Source of the DNA: Helichrysum umbraculigerum | Taxonomy: Eukaryota > Streptophyta > Magnoliopsida > Asterales > Asteraceae | Direction of reading: 5' to 3' | Length of the DNA stretch: 64,000 nt | Assembly (NCBI GenBank): GCA_949592205.1 | Contig: CATIUR010000006.1 | Span: 65,654,001-65,718,000 of the forward strand | Shown here: positions 34,876 to 47,014 of the stretch, piece by piece | How the letters are laid out: every line of letters starts with the position of its first letter | Position numbering within the stretch: position 1 is the first letter of the stretch | Notes under the pieces: generated by a model | Database searches by the model: none | Told to the model about the DNA's origin: nothing | What the model saw: the letters and a program-made list of their open reading frames with translations, nothing else | Position numbers and translations under genes: made by a program

Positions 34876-35840
34876 GTATTGAAGTATTGATAACTTTGAA
34901 ACTATTAATCACATCATTTGGCTGATTCCAAAAACTTGTCAGCCGCATAACGCATGTAACATACTATATAGTACGAGTACATACAATTGACATTCGCATC
35001 CTAAACAATATATTCATGTGTCAATATTGATGTATGCCAATGAAAAAGAAGAATAAATTTAACAATATGGTGGAAGCGTTTACGAGATATATATTAACTC
35101 CGTCATATGTTGTTTCGGTCGGTTAATTAACTGATCAACGTGTACTACTATAAGATTAGAATAACTAATTCAAAAGCTAATCCATAAAAACTAGTCCAAT
35201 TAGGAGATTTTGTCACGTTATGATTGAATGTGTACGAACGAGTTGAGTTAACTCCAGAGTGTGTGTAGGACACACACACCTCGTGTCGGCTCATGGGAGG
35301 CCAACTACCCATACTTCTTTGCTTCCCTTATCATCTATCTAAAGCTTTGTTTCCTACTTTTCACACCATTTATTTCATTTAAAAATAGTTTTTCTGTACT
35401 TTTTTTGTACTTTATTCCTTCATTCTTTCTTACATTCTGTACTTTTACTGTACCTTTTCGTACTTTTTTAATACAAAAATGATGTAGGAAGTAAAAAAAA
35501 TGGTGTGGAAAGAACAAGCCAAAGCTTTTTATTGAAGAATTTTTATTGCAAAATCTTATAAGTTTTTAATGGAGCAAATTGTCTAAAATCTTATAGTTTT
35601 TAAAGTATTTCGAAAAAATTTCGACGTTTAGAGAAAAGTCTTTGGTGTGTATTTCTTAGGCCGACTCCAATCATAATAGAGTATATACTTAAAAGAATAT
35701 ATTAGTATTATAAAAGTAATTCATCTTCGATCATATACTACGTAAATAAATTGAGTATATATGGTTATAATTTGAAATAAAATAAATAATGACACTAAGC
35801 ATAAGTAAAGTAAAGCTGGCATATAGAGTAAGATTAAAGT
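34876..35840. other. Intergenic, nothing identified
   Basis: AT-rich. 35370-35470 has repeated GTACTTTTT-type words. No gene seen. Confidence 0.5.
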
Positions 35841-35848
35841 ATAATTGG

Positions 35849-36240
35849 TATGGATGTTCAAAAGTAACCGTACGTATCTGAATTCGTAATTTCGAAAATA
35901 TCCGAAATTTCGGATTTGGATAGTAATTTTCAAATATTTCGGATATTTGGAAATTTCCAAAATTTTTTGACTCTTTCCTATTGAAATCTGGCATCATATT
36001 AAAATAGTGAAATCTGGCATCATATTATACAAATTATGTGCAAACACGTCAATAAGTGATTCAAGTACTTCATAATTTGAAGAATTATAGATTGGTTTGG
36101 TTGGTTGTATGTAGTTAGCAACTGTTTCTATTGCGAATCTCGATTTAAAACCTTCAAATTAACAAATTTTGGATATCAAAATCAGATATCCTAAATTTTG
36201 AATATCCGAAATTTCAAATATCCGACTTTGAACACACCTA
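35849..36240 (+). mobile_element. hAT-type MITE with ATATCCGAAATTTC interior
   Basis: 392 bp, ends TATGGATGTTCAAAAGT and ACTTTGAACACACCTA, flanked by ATAATTGG (35841-35848) and ATAATCGG (36241-36248), seven of eight bases equal. It contains repeated ATATCCGAAATTTC words and a direct repeat of GAAATCTGGCATCATATTA near 35986-36027. Confidence 0.75.
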
Positions 36241-36248
36241 ATAATCGG

Positions 36249-37296
36249 AGATAATTTCTAACCTCCAAACTCAAAACGTAAGGTATTTAAGTGACCCCTA
36301 TAGATGACCTTAACCCCAAAGATCCAATGTAAAAAATTATAAATCGAACTTCATACTCCATATTTTGTTTGGTCAAAAATACAAACTAATAATAATTCAC
36401 GAAATTGTTTGATTTATGATTTACATGTATTAACGATTTGCAATTGCAATGAGATCACTCTTCTATTAAAATTTTCATCAATAAACTTAAACTATCTTTC
36501 ATTAAAATAAATACAATATATTTGATTATTAGTTATATAGTTTGTGCATCTTCAATGAATGCAAAACTCAAATTAATTTTAGTATTAAAATAATAAATGT
36601 AAAACTCAAATTAATTTTATTTAAGTATATGGGCTTACTAGATTTTTCTAGTCCATATAGGAGGAGCCGAGGAGGAGGATATGATATGATATGATGCGGT
36701 GGTGGTGGGACAAACGGTTGCGCAAATTGCCGATGACACGTCCACATCAATCGCTCTCCCTTTTGTCTCTTTTGCTTTTGCAATTACTATCATACTATAG
36801 TTGATGTACGTACAAATACCTACCTATACATACACACATTATACACATTCATTGTATGTGGTTTAATCTCTTTTACACGTATCGTTTATTATTTTATTAT
36901 ACTAATAATCTACACCAAAATATATATGCTACTATTCATTTATGTCCCATGACTCTTCTTGCACCGTTCTCATTTCATCAATCATTGGTAAGATACTAAA
37001 TTACACATATTATTCTCGGAAAATGATCGGTACATTATACTGTATATGATAATAACTGTTTTTTGTTGGCGTTACATAAACTTTAACTTGATCATTTAAA
37101 AGACATATAGCTAAAAAGTTAACACGAAAATATATTCGTAGTGAATCATAGGGACTCAATCATATATTTATGGGTATTTTTTTTTTCGTAAAAAGGATTG
37201 TGCAAGATCTTGAAAGCTTATAGGGCTACTATGTACCTACCCCACTAGGCCACTAGGTAGTATTTTAAGTCTTGATTAGTGAAGTAGATACGCGGA
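36249..37296. other. Intergenic, nothing identified
   Basis: AT-rich with a short GC-richer patch at 36660-36740 (GGAGGAGCCGAGGAGG). No gene seen. Confidence 0.5.
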
Positions 37297-37412
37297 TACT
37301 CCCTCCGTTACAGTCAAAGTGTTCACTTTAACTATGCACACACTTTTAAAATTCGCCATTAACTCTACTTTTCATCAATCCAATAACATATCTATCCAGT
37401 AAAGTTTATTTT

Positions 37413-37437
37413 TATAACACCCTACTCGAAAATACAA

Positions 37438-37474
<37 letters not shown>

Positions 37475-39545
37475 AAGGAAGCGCAAGTTTAGATACAAAA
37501 CATTGGATTGCATAATTACATTTCAAAATGGCAATCCAAATACATACAGTCTTTAAACTAGATTATCCTAGACATTACACACGATAAGTTTAGTGTTATA
37601 GAAATCCAAAACATATGTCATAACATTAACATAGTTAACAAAACAGAGTGAGCCTGTCAAACATTCCATTCCTATGGTACTTCTTGCCCACCCACATACC
37701 AAAGTAAACCTGCAAGAAGTAATGAGGGGTTAGCACGAAGCTAAGTGAATAAATCTCAAACTATCAACTAACTTAGCTTAACAAATGAATACAGCAAAGC
37801 ATAGCAACAGTTAATCATGAAGGATCGGTGGTCCTTGGAGTACCCTCATGCCGCGGTGGTTCCCCAAGTAACACTTAAAACCAACTGAAGGCCAAATCAG
37901 TGGCTAAACCGATAACTTGGTACTATTACTACTTACAACATAATTTCAGTGAACAACACATGTACAAAGCACTTATGATGTCCAAAGTAATAGTACACAA
38001 ACCCAACACACGTTGACCCCCGACATTCATATAGTCCACAACCATCAAGGCAATCAAGGACACCAGTAATTAAGCTAAATATAACCATCATGGCAAAATA
38101 TTAACTTAACAATGAAAACAGTAAATTCACATTTACCCGTTGTAACCATATTGTTACAACCAAATTAGACTGAAGGTCTAAGATCCACTCACCCTTGACG
38201 AAGATGATCACCACTCAAAGTTCTAATTTTATTGAGTCTTTGTCGTATCTGAAATCACAACAAAGGTTACAAGTCAATAACTCATTTCAAATGTTCATAA
38301 CTTGAAATAAATGTACTATTTGCATCAAACTTGTTAATTAAGTTCACATTACATCAATATGTATATAATTCCATATATTAACCCGTTATGATACTATATT
38401 GCAGGTTACTAGATCCTTTAACCATATCACATGTTAATTAGAAGGGTTTTTAAATCAAAGTTTTGTTTGCTGAATTCGAGATCATAGCCGCCGGCTGGGT
38501 CACATGACCCGCCGGCTACCCACCCATAGCCGCCGGCTTCTAACACAACCCGCCGGGCAAATTTAATTTTTCACAAACGGAACTATTTTGTGTTTTAAAG
38601 GTTCTAGAGGCCGCCGGTTATGGTTCAAAGCCGCCGGTTATATGACACGAGCCGCCGGCTAGAGCCTATCGCCCGCCGAGTCACCCAACAGATGAACAAA
38701 CCGCCGGCTAGGGTACATTGCCCGCGGCTAGTTCATCATTTCTAGTACCTGCTGGTGCAGCTCAAACTCAGCACGAACACAGAATTACAAACACCCAATT
38801 TCAGCTATGTAACACAAGTTCGACCATAAATTAATCACAGGTAACACTTACAAACATGTAATAACAACAAACAAGGATCATCAAGCCTTTAAATCCAAAC
38901 ATGCATCAATTTTCAAGATATTCAAAACTTTAGCTCAAATTCATATTTCAACTAAGTAATTGCAATAATCTGAAATGCAAATATGTAATCAGTTTACCAT
39001 GATCATATAACACATTTCAAGCACGAATTTAACTCCATTCTATCATCAATTTACCAAACTTAACATTTCAACTAGAACATGAAAATGGGTATTCTCACTT
39101 ACAATATTTGGATGAAGAGGTTATAATGACAATGAAGAACAAGTTACAATCAATATCACAGCTTCAATGTGCTAGAATCAGATTGTGAATTTCATTTTCT
39201 TCTTTGAGAGGGTGTGTGTGTTTAGAGGTGTAAATCAAAATCAGGAAATGAAATGACTAAGGTCTGCCTCACCATTTACACTAGGCCAAACACAGTGTAA
39301 ATTATATCCGTCCTAAATCTATTGTCTGGAACCTAAAAACCATTTGCGAGAAATAAGTTTTTATTATACCGTCAACTAAATAAATTTAAAACATGTAATA
39401 ATTCATTTATCACAATAAGCCAATTGACCAATTGACCTATTAATTTAGCTATCAAAATACACCAAGTATTTAAAATACAATTTAAATAACAATTAAATTA
39501 AGGAAAATACCGTATTTCAACTAGGCCAATTTTGAGGATGTTACA
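37413..39545 (-). mobile_element. Solo LTR 3, Tekay-related
   Basis: 2,133 bp with ATTTT on both sides (37408-37412 and 39546-39550). On the - strand it starts TGTAACATCCTCAAAATTGG, like the other Tekay-type LTRs, and ends AGGGTGTTATA, where the expected final CA has changed to TA. It contains a TA microsatellite (37440-37471) and the GCCGCCGGC array. No internal region is present. Confidence 0.88.
38486..38730 (-). repeat. GCCGCCGGC palindromic array in solo LTR 3
   Basis: About ten copies of AGCCG-C-CGGCT or variants (CCCGCCGGC, GCCGCCGGT) in 245 bp, an odd palindrome like that of solo LTR 2 but with a different word. On the LTR's strand it starts about 815 bp in. Confidence 0.88.
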
Positions 39546-39734
39546 ATTTTGATTTGTTAAAACTAGGAAGTGAACCCTTATTTGGGACAATCCAAAATAG
39601 TAATGTGGACACTTCAAGTGGGACGGAGGAAGTATTAGTTACAACTACAATTAGTTTGTTGCCAACATTCGATGCATATGAGAAATTCATGTTGATGGTA
39701 ACTATTTATCACTAATTAATTATTACTCGTATAA

Positions 39735-40236
39735 CTAGGGGAGTAATCGAGTCGAGTCGAGTCGACACAGTGCCAAGCTCGAGCTCGACTTGATTAGAAT
39801 ACTCGAAGCTCGAAACTCGACTCGAACTCGATCGAGCTTGTAATTTAAAGCTCGAGCTCGACTCGACTAACGTATCGATAATTTCGAGCTCGGCTCGACT
39901 CGATTATATATTAAATAATTTATAGTTAATATTAATCGACTCGTCACTTTCAAGCTTGACTCGATTCGACTCGATACCTTCATGCTCGATTCGACTTGAA
40001 GTTTATTAAATAATAAGAAAAATATGTAAACAAAAATATAAATGGAGGGTAAAAGTGTAAAATAGTGCAAGCTCGATTAGGCTCGCGAGCTTCTCGAGCC
40101 GGGTATCTTAATACTCGAGCTCGACTCGAAACTCTACTCGAGTAGCTCGACTCGACTAGTATCGAGTCGATTTTGAGTATTTCTCGAGTCAATCTCGAAT
40201 AGCTCACGAGTTGTCTCGTCTCATTTACACTATGAC
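39735..40236. repeat. GAGCTCGACTCG-rich repeat, probably a hAT-like MITE
   Basis: Dense CTCGAG, GAGCTCG and GACTCGA words over 500 bp, bounded by TAGGGGAGTAATCGAG and GTCTCGTCTCATTTACAC. It resembles plant hAT MITEs with GTTTACACCCCT ends. I did not find a matching 8-bp duplication. Open frames inside are artefacts. Confidence 0.55.
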
Positions 40237-40266
40237 ATATTTTTCAGACATGTACAATAAACAATG

Positions 40267-40843
40267 GAAAAAATTTCACGGATCGTCCCTGTGGTTTGTC
40301 TAAAATTGTACTCGTAGTCCCTTGCAGTTTTTTCTTGCACTCGTCATCCCTGTGGTTACCACTTTTTGCACATGTCGTCCTTTGGGCAAACGGCCGTCAC
40401 ATAAGTACGTTGGTTTAAGCCACGTGCTTTCCGCGTGAGGGCATAAAGGTAATTTGCACATGTTTTCTCCATAATTTTTTTTTCAAAGCCTGCACACCAT
40501 GATTTTCTCTCTCTCTATTTACATGATATCAAACACAACCAACACAATTAATTAAACACAAGAAGTTCAACTAGAAATCTAAACACAAATCACGATGAGT
40601 GAAAACTCACTGAAAATTCCACCACCACAACCCAATTGAAACCACATGTATATGAAAACACTACCACCTGTAGCATCGCCTTCACCACCATAAGCTGAAT
40701 TAAACACCATCACCACCGTACGAACAACGCCGACCAGATCTGAACAACAATCACCATCCGTACCCTTCAATCTTCCAGCCAAAATATGAACAAGAACAAC
40801 ATCGGCAGATCCGTAGCTCGATTTCAGCCAGGCAGGTTTGTAA

Positions 40844-40892
<49 letters not shown>

Positions 40893-41464
40893 TCACAACT
40901 ACCATCAAATCAAGATTATGGTCGGATCCATCGATTCCAGCGAGTTATGTCACGATTCTTTTCAGATCCAGTGATTCCGGTCATAGCCGCTAAGGTAAGA
41001 TGGTAGTGGTGTTGTCAAAATGGTGGCGGTGATGGTGATTTAGAATGGCGGTGAGGTGTGGTGAAATTGGCGGTGGTGGTGTGGTAGAATGGCTGTGGTG
41101 TTCTTGAATTCCGACCAGATTGCGCATGTGGTGTTAGTGATAACGAAGAGGTGATATTATGGTGGTGATTTAGATTATGAGAACCTGAGGAAATGAAAAA
41201 AAAAATCAGTGAAAAAGATGATAAAGAGAGAGAGAAAAGGACGACATGTGCAAAAATGACAAACTAAGTTTCTTCAAATTACCTTTATGCCCTCACGCGG
41301 AAAGCACGTGACTTAAACTAACGTACTTATGTGACGGCCGTTAGCCCAAAGGACGACATGTGCAAAAAGTGGTAACCACAGGGATGATGAGTGCAAGAAA
41401 AAACTGCAAGGGACTACGAGTGCAATTTTAGACAAACCACAGGGACGGTCCGTGAAATTTTTTC
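40267..41464 (+). mobile_element. Non-autonomous Mutator-like element with about 190-bp inverted repeats
   Basis: 1,198 bp flanked by the 9-bp duplication TAAACAATG (40258-40266 and 41465-41473). The ends (GAAAAAATTTCACGGATCG at the left, its near complement at the right) are inverted repeats of about 190 bp. The interior has CACCACC-rich sequence, a GA microsatellite (40847-40890) and GGTGGTG runs on the other side. No transposase. Open frames across the GA run are spurious. Confidence 0.92.
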
Positions 41465-41516
41465 TAAACAATGTGAAAAGTTAACCATACCATTTTTTTT
41501 ACACACCATACCATTA

Positions 41517-41775
41517 AACTATTCCATCCGTCTCAAAATAATTGTCATGTTTTGACTTTTTTAAGTTTTTTTTTTTAACTTTGACCTTAAATATTTTGGT
41601 TTGTGTTATATAATATTTGATGCAAAATATATAAATGGATTGGGTTTCAAATGTATTTTCATTGGTATAATTTTCATCGTGTATTATATAACCCAAATAA
41701 AAATATTTAAGGTCAAAGTTGATAAGAAAGACTTTAAAAAGTCAAAACAAGACAATTATTTTGGAATGGAGGAAG
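41517..41775 (+). mobile_element. Stowaway MITE A
   Basis: About 259 bp with inverted ends of the CCATCCGTCTCAAAATAATTG type and TA on both sides. The inner part (TTTGACCTTAAATATTT... AAATATTTAAGGTCAAAG) is palindromic. It shares its interior with 42439-42690. Confidence 0.75.
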
Positions 41776-41778
41776 TAA

Positions 41779-41918
41779 TACATTAGTGGTATGGTGACTG
41801 GATTAGTATACTTGACTCCAGAATACTGTCCAGAACACTGTCCACTACACCACAAAATCCTCAACAACAACATTCTTCCCCAAACACTGTAATTACAAAA
41901 GCACGACACCCTGTGCTC
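41779..41918 (+). mobile_element. PIF/Harbinger-type MITE, short copy 2
   Basis: 140 bp with TAA on both sides (41776-41778 and 41919-41921). It shares CCAGAACACTGTCC, CACCACAAAATCCTCA and the end ACACCCTGTGCTC with 24931-25251 and 60890-61421, but the left end is poorly conserved. It starts in the TA of Stowaway A. Confidence 0.6.
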
Positions 41919-42011
41919 TAAAAACTTTTGACCCTTAATTTATTGCACAAAATTTTGTGTTAAAAATAAATAAAAAAATTGGTATGAAAAGTAGGACCTT
42001 AAACAATAGAG

Positions 42012-42172
42012 AACTGCTACACTCACCTAATATTTACAAGAACTCCACAAAAAGATGTGGAGTATGAGATACACCAATCAAAAACACCTTTTATTTTTCT
42101 CTCTTAATATTATTAGTTCACATCATTTGTAAAACTTGTTTTGTAAAAATTGTGTGACTAAATCATTTCGCT
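42012..42172. mobile_element. Possible MITE related to 51077-51256
   Basis: Starts GAGAACTGCTACACTCACC and ends near GTGTGACTAAATCATTTC, with an AT-rich core resembling the element at 51077. Borders uncertain. Confidence 0.35.
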
Positions 42173-42438
42173 AAACAATAATGTCTTTATATCCCAATCA
42201 GAATTTGAAGATATCCCACGAACATCCTACAATGAGACCCCAAATTATTAGGACAAAAAGAAAAGAAATTGCATAAGCTAAAATTTGAATTAAATAAAAT
42301 AAGGTGAACAACTGATTAATCTAGTGGTTCGGGGTTTAAATTTTATGATATTCAATTTGTAGATATTTGTGGTGGTTCTATATACAACTCGTATGATAAT
42401 TAATAACTGTATAATTGTCTTTTTAATAATAAGTAATA

Positions 42439-42690
42439 CTTCATATGTCTCATTTTTATTGTTATGTCTTGACTTTTTAAGTATTTCTTTTCAACTTTGA
42501 CATTAAATATTTTTGTTTGTGTTATATAATACTTGATGTAAAATATATGAATGGATTGGTTTTAAATGTATTTTCATTGGGTATAATTTTTATCAAGTTT
42601 TATATAAGACAAACAAAAATATTTAAGGTAAAAGTTGAAAAAGAAAAATTTCAAAAGTCAAAACAAACAATAAAAATGCGATGGAGGGAG
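42439..42690 (+). mobile_element. Stowaway MITE B
   Basis: 252 bp, TA on both sides (42437-42438 and 42691-42692), ends CTTCATATGTCTC and GCGATGGAGGGAG. The interior matches Stowaway A (AATGTATTTTCATTGG and neighbouring words). Confidence 0.8.
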
Positions 42691-42872
42691 TATACGATTT
42701 GCATTTAAAAAAAAAATAGAATAAGATAAACTTGGTAGAATTACATACTCCTATTTAAGAGCTCTTCAATTTTTATTCACTTATTATATACAAATATAAT
42801 ATAATTTATTTTTTGAGAGATTTATCCCATCACTTTGCTTCCTCTTCATCCAACACCCCTTCATTAACACCA

Positions 42873-42878
42873 TATAAA
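42873..42878 (+). promoter_or_regulatory. TATA box candidate of the GRF gene
   Basis: TATAAA about 140 bp before the chosen ATG, followed by an A run and CACACACA tract. Placement is plausible but unproven. Confidence 0.4.
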
Positions 42879-43017
42879 TCTAAACCATGATAAAAAAAAA
42901 AAAAAAAAAACACTCACACACACATAAACAACACATGTTCTTACCTTTTTTTTTCTTCCAAGTATTCATGTGTAATGCAACTTGAAAAAAGCTGTAGTCT
43001 TTTGGTCTAATAAATCT

Positions 43018-45508
43018 ATGGATTTTGGGGTTTTAGATGGGTTAATGTCTTCAGAAAACAAAAACAGTTTGACTTCAAGTTGTGATTTGGATGGTAAGAC
43101 TAAATGGTTTGGATCTGAAGTTGGTGTTTGTAAGCAAGAAATTTGTAGTGTTTCTGCTGCTCATGAGGATGAATGGAGAAACTTAAAAATGGCTAAAATT
43201 AATGAAGATGACATCTCAAAAACAATGATATTACAACAACAACAACAACAACAACAACAACATAGATCCAATGGTGGTCAGAGTATGCTTAGCTTTTCTT
43301 CACCAAACACACAGTCCTCTGTCACATTCCCTTACCCTTACTATGCTAGAAACAATATAGGTACCTTTATTTTTAATTTATTTATTTATTTTTTTAATTT
43401 CTGAGATGGGTTTTGGAAATCTTTAAATGACAGTGATGAAAGTTAGTGTCTTTACAAGAAAAAATATATGGGTTTGTATATCATGTTGGAAAAAAAAAAA
43501 GTAATTCAAGAATTGAAATGGGTCTATGAAATATTGTGAATGTCTTTTCAAGAAAAAAATTGGGTGTTATGTAGATAGTTGGAAAAAGTATTTCAAGAAG
43601 CCCATATATTTTTCCTATATGTATCTATCTACTCCGTATTTTGTTTTTTTAAAAAGAGGAATTTTGACTCCATGATTGACTGTGTTGCCCATAAATGTTG
43701 CAGACAAGTTCTTAACTTTATAAACTCTGAAGAAATTTCCCTTTTTTTTTTTTCACAATCATTTCTGTTATTCTGCAGTTACATATATATTCAACACTGT
43801 TCAGGAAACTGTATAATTTTATTTTCTGAAGTGTAATAATTTATTTATTATTATATTTAAATTTAAATTAGTTGCTGCAGGTTATGGGGTTGCAGGACCA
43901 TTTACACCATCACAATGGATGGAATTAGAACACCAAGCTTTGATCTACAAATACATAACTGCAAATGCAGCAATTCCTTCTAATCTTCTTATTCCCATCA
44001 GAAAAGCTCTAGAAACAGCTGCATTTTCTGCTTATTCAGGCAGACAAAATACTTGTAACTCTTCTACTCTATGTTGTTTTATCCTTTGTCCAAATTACTT
44101 ATTTATGCAGCCAATATTTTATTTTTTGACAACCAAGTCAGATTTGGTACTAATCTTTGCAGCTATGTGAAATTGAGTGTATTTTGTAAGTTCAAAATGT
44201 AAAATCTGGTTGCTGAAACACCTAAAGCTTACTTCTTTACTTGCTGAAACATGGTTGCATTAATTCATTAATAAACCAGCTTGATAAATTTAATGTGGTA
44301 TAACAATATTGGTTGTATGGATAAGTACTTTGCACTTTATGTTTCGATTTTGGTATAATGGTGAAAATTGTTTTATGATGTTGATCAGATGGATGGGGTG
44401 CATTCCATTTGGGGTTCTGTAACAGCTCCGATCCGGAGCCGGGTAGGTGCCGGCGCACTGATGGGAAAAAGTGGCGGTGCGCCAAAGACGCAGTCCCTGA
44501 CCAAAAGTACTGCGAGCGCCACATGAATAGAGGCCGACATCGTTCAAGAAAGCCTGTGGAAGCTCAAAATTGTAACAACGCCACCGTTGGGGCAGGCAAG
44601 ATAACGACCGGCTCTCCCATCTTCCGCCGCAATGCGCCTCCAAATCCTGCAACATCTTCTCAAGACAATAGGTACTCTTTCAAAAAAAAAAAAAAAAAAT
44701 CTCTTTAAAGCAATATTTGAATAATTTAATATATGAGTTTTGATAACAACAGAACCTAAGGGGTGTCTTTTTATCATATCAGATATCACTTAGTATTCTC
44801 TTGTTTATGTGTTGTTTTATTGGTCTTATATGGGTATTTTTTACAAAATGTCAAACATATACTAAGGTTGATAGTAAAGGTATACGAAATTTGGAATATT
44901 TGGAGATAGAAAGATTCCTTCTAAGATGAAGTACACCTTTTTGGTCCATTTTGTTGATAAAAAAGAGTTTGTATAGGATTTGGAACAAAGCTATTATTTT
45001 GTTTCTACTCTACAAATGTTACATTTCAAATCTTTTACTTATAGTTCCACATTACCAATTTTCAAAACTTTCAACCACCTTGATGTTAATGGGTAACTTT
45101 TGTACATATAGGATTATTCCAGTGTTACATTCATCATCGGTTGCACTAAAAAATAATGATCATTCGACTCCAGAAGAAACGCCAAGCATTACAGAATTTG
45201 GGCTCGTTTGTTCCGACTCATTACTCAACCCAATGCACAAAAGTGACTCGAAATCTCAAAATTCACTTCACCAATTTATGGAAGAATGGCCACATTCTAG
45301 TCAAGTCTCAACCACTAGCGAAAGACTCGACCTTTCTCCTTTGAGAATGGGGTTAGGGATGATGAGTAAACAAGTGAATCGGGTGCCGGGTGGTCCTCTA
45401 GGCGAAGTGTTACAACATAGTAGGAACAATAGTCCCACGAGTCTTAACACGATGACCGAACAAATGGGACCGATATCGCATAAGATGCAACTAGGGTATC
45501 TGTTGTAA
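43018..45508 (+). CDS. GRF: Growth-regulating factor (GRF) transcription factor
   Basis: Four exons with GT-AG introns and matching phases: 43018-43360, 43881-44054, 44389-44671 and 45112-45508, giving 398 residues. QLQ domain at about 121-157 (FTPSQWMELEHQALIYKYI), which in this family binds the GIF co-activators. WRC domain at about 187-229 with the C3H residues C193, C203, C214 and H217 and the basic nuclear signal. The C-terminus has RVPGGPLGEVL, a motif found in many GRFs. A CAA run (43234-43260) encodes nine glutamines. The ATG at 43018 gives the usual MDFG start; the longer frame upstream begins with TTG. The mRNA carries a miR396 site. GRFs promote leaf growth and cell division. Confidence 0.95.
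44541..44561 (+). promoter_or_regulatory. miR396 target site in the GRF mRNA
   Basis: CGTTCAAGAAAGCCTGTGGA plus one A, within the WRC-coding exon, is the standard GRF target of miR396, including the extra C that makes a one-base bulge. It predicts cleavage of this transcript by miR396. Confidence 0.93.
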
Positions 45509-46107
45509 ACATGAAACCTAAAAGGACCCAATGTTTGAAAGATTAGATTTTGTAAGATATGTACAAGATTTTATTTTAATTGGGTTTTGGACTTTTGGTT
45601 GAAAAATGTTGTGCATGTGGGAATGAGGTAAGCAAGAATTATGAAATGCAATATTTGGTTGGTGGGAAGCATGTTTGTTGTTGGGTTGTTATAACTTTTT
45701 GATGGGAAATTGTGGGGCTCTAACTTTGAGTCTCCCCATATACAAATACAGCTGTCTCTTCCAATTTATGTCCAAAGGGATAAGCTTTGAACCAACTACA
45801 GTTTATCACTTTCATATGGGAATCTCTTTTCATACCACCCAAATTAATAAACATACCACTTTTATTATTTAAAAAATAGAAAAGTACAGAATGTTAAGGA
45901 AAAATGATTGGAAAAGGTACAGAAAAAGTACAGTAATGATTGTGTTTTAAAATAAAAAATAGATAGGAGTGGTACATAAAGTAGCACCCCTTTCATATTT
46001 TTCGAATATAAATGTAAATAGTTTTAGTCAGTGATACTTTATTAATTATCATTAATATATTTTCGTACACAACATTTTGTGTCGCGTAAAAAATAAAGGT
46101 AACGATA
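45509..46107. other. GRF 3' flank
   Basis: 3' untranslated region and intergenic sequence. No other gene seen. Confidence 0.5.
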
Positions 46108-46115
46108 TACCTATA

Positions 46116-46492
46116 AGTGGCAAATTGAATGGGTCGGATCGGGTCACGGGTCTAGATGGGTTTGGGTCTAAATGAGTCCGGGTCTAGATGGGTCATTTAG
46201 AAGGATGGGTCTAAACGGGTCCGGGTCCAATGGGTCTCGGGTCGGGTCGACCCATCGAGTTTTCACCAAACTTTTTTTTTATTTGAGTGAAAAATGAAAA
46301 AAATGAAATGAGGTGGAAAAAAAAAAATTACCCGCTAGACCCGTTGGTTAATTGTTACATAATTGGAGGTTATATTGAAAAACCTATTTAGACCCATCCA
46401 AAAAATGGGGAGGAGACCCAACAAACCCATCCCCTCCTAAATGTTAACCAAATTGACCCATAATTAATCAATGGATCTAAAATTGTCACCTC
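46116..46492 (+). mobile_element. hAT-type MITE with GGGTCTAGATGGG interior
   Basis: 377 bp, ends AGTGGCAAATTG and AAAATTGTCACCTC, flanked by TACCTATA (46108-46115) and TACATATA (46493-46500), seven of eight bases equal. The interior is full of GGGTC and GACCC words. Confidence 0.68.
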
Positions 46493-46500
46493 TACATATA

Positions 46501-47004
46501 CCATATAATTTTAGTCGTACACTACCAAATGTGTTTTAGAATGTTGTAATCTACAATATTGTGAAGTACGTTCAGTGACATACAGTTAAAATAAGGTACG
46601 TTCAGTGACATATAGTTAAAATAAGGTAGTGTAAGAATCAACATTAATAAAATAATGCAACGACAAAGAGTATCCATCAACATTATTGCATTGAAAATGT
46701 ATTTTGAGGATATATGATATTTAGGTGGTTTAGTATAACGAGATAATTAATTATCTTTTAAAATAATAAAAATAAAATAAAAAAATGCAGACGGTGTCCT
46801 CTGAATTCCCCCCCCCCCCCCTCCGAATTGAATCCATCGTTTCCATCTTTAGCATCTCATTTGGTCCCGCTATAAACAAATCCTCCACAGAGGTTTAAAT
46901 AGAATTTAGTAAGTCCACTTGAATCCATTTAACTAGACTTCTCCATGAGCCCAAAATAGAACCTTCCCTTGGGCTCAATACTAGCATCATTGGGCCCTAG
47001 ATCA
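46501..47004. other. Intergenic, nothing identified
   Basis: Contains a direct repeat of AAGGTACGTTCAGTGACATA-like sequence (about 46563-46620) and a run of 14 C (46808-46821), a place where assembly or sequencing errors are likely. Confidence 0.5.
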
Positions 47005-47014
47005 AGTATGTATG

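Larger units (their letters stand above)
37299..39632 (+). mobile_element. Stowaway MITE split by a solo LTR
   Basis: The two ends, CTCCCTCCGTTACAGTCAAA (37299 on) and the segment to GGGACGGAGGAAG (39632), are the inverted ends of one Stowaway-type MITE with TA at both outer borders (37297-37298 and 39633-39634). Its body is interrupted at 37413-39545 with duplication ATTTT. Without the insert it is about 196 bp. Confidence 0.82.

Noticed and set aside
40579..40974. Frames with a long SLSLSL or RERERE run
   Set aside because: They are translations of the GA microsatellite inside a non-autonomous MULE.
46808..46821. Poly-C run as a regulatory signal
   Set aside because: A lone 14-base C run has no context to support a function and may be a sequencing artefact.
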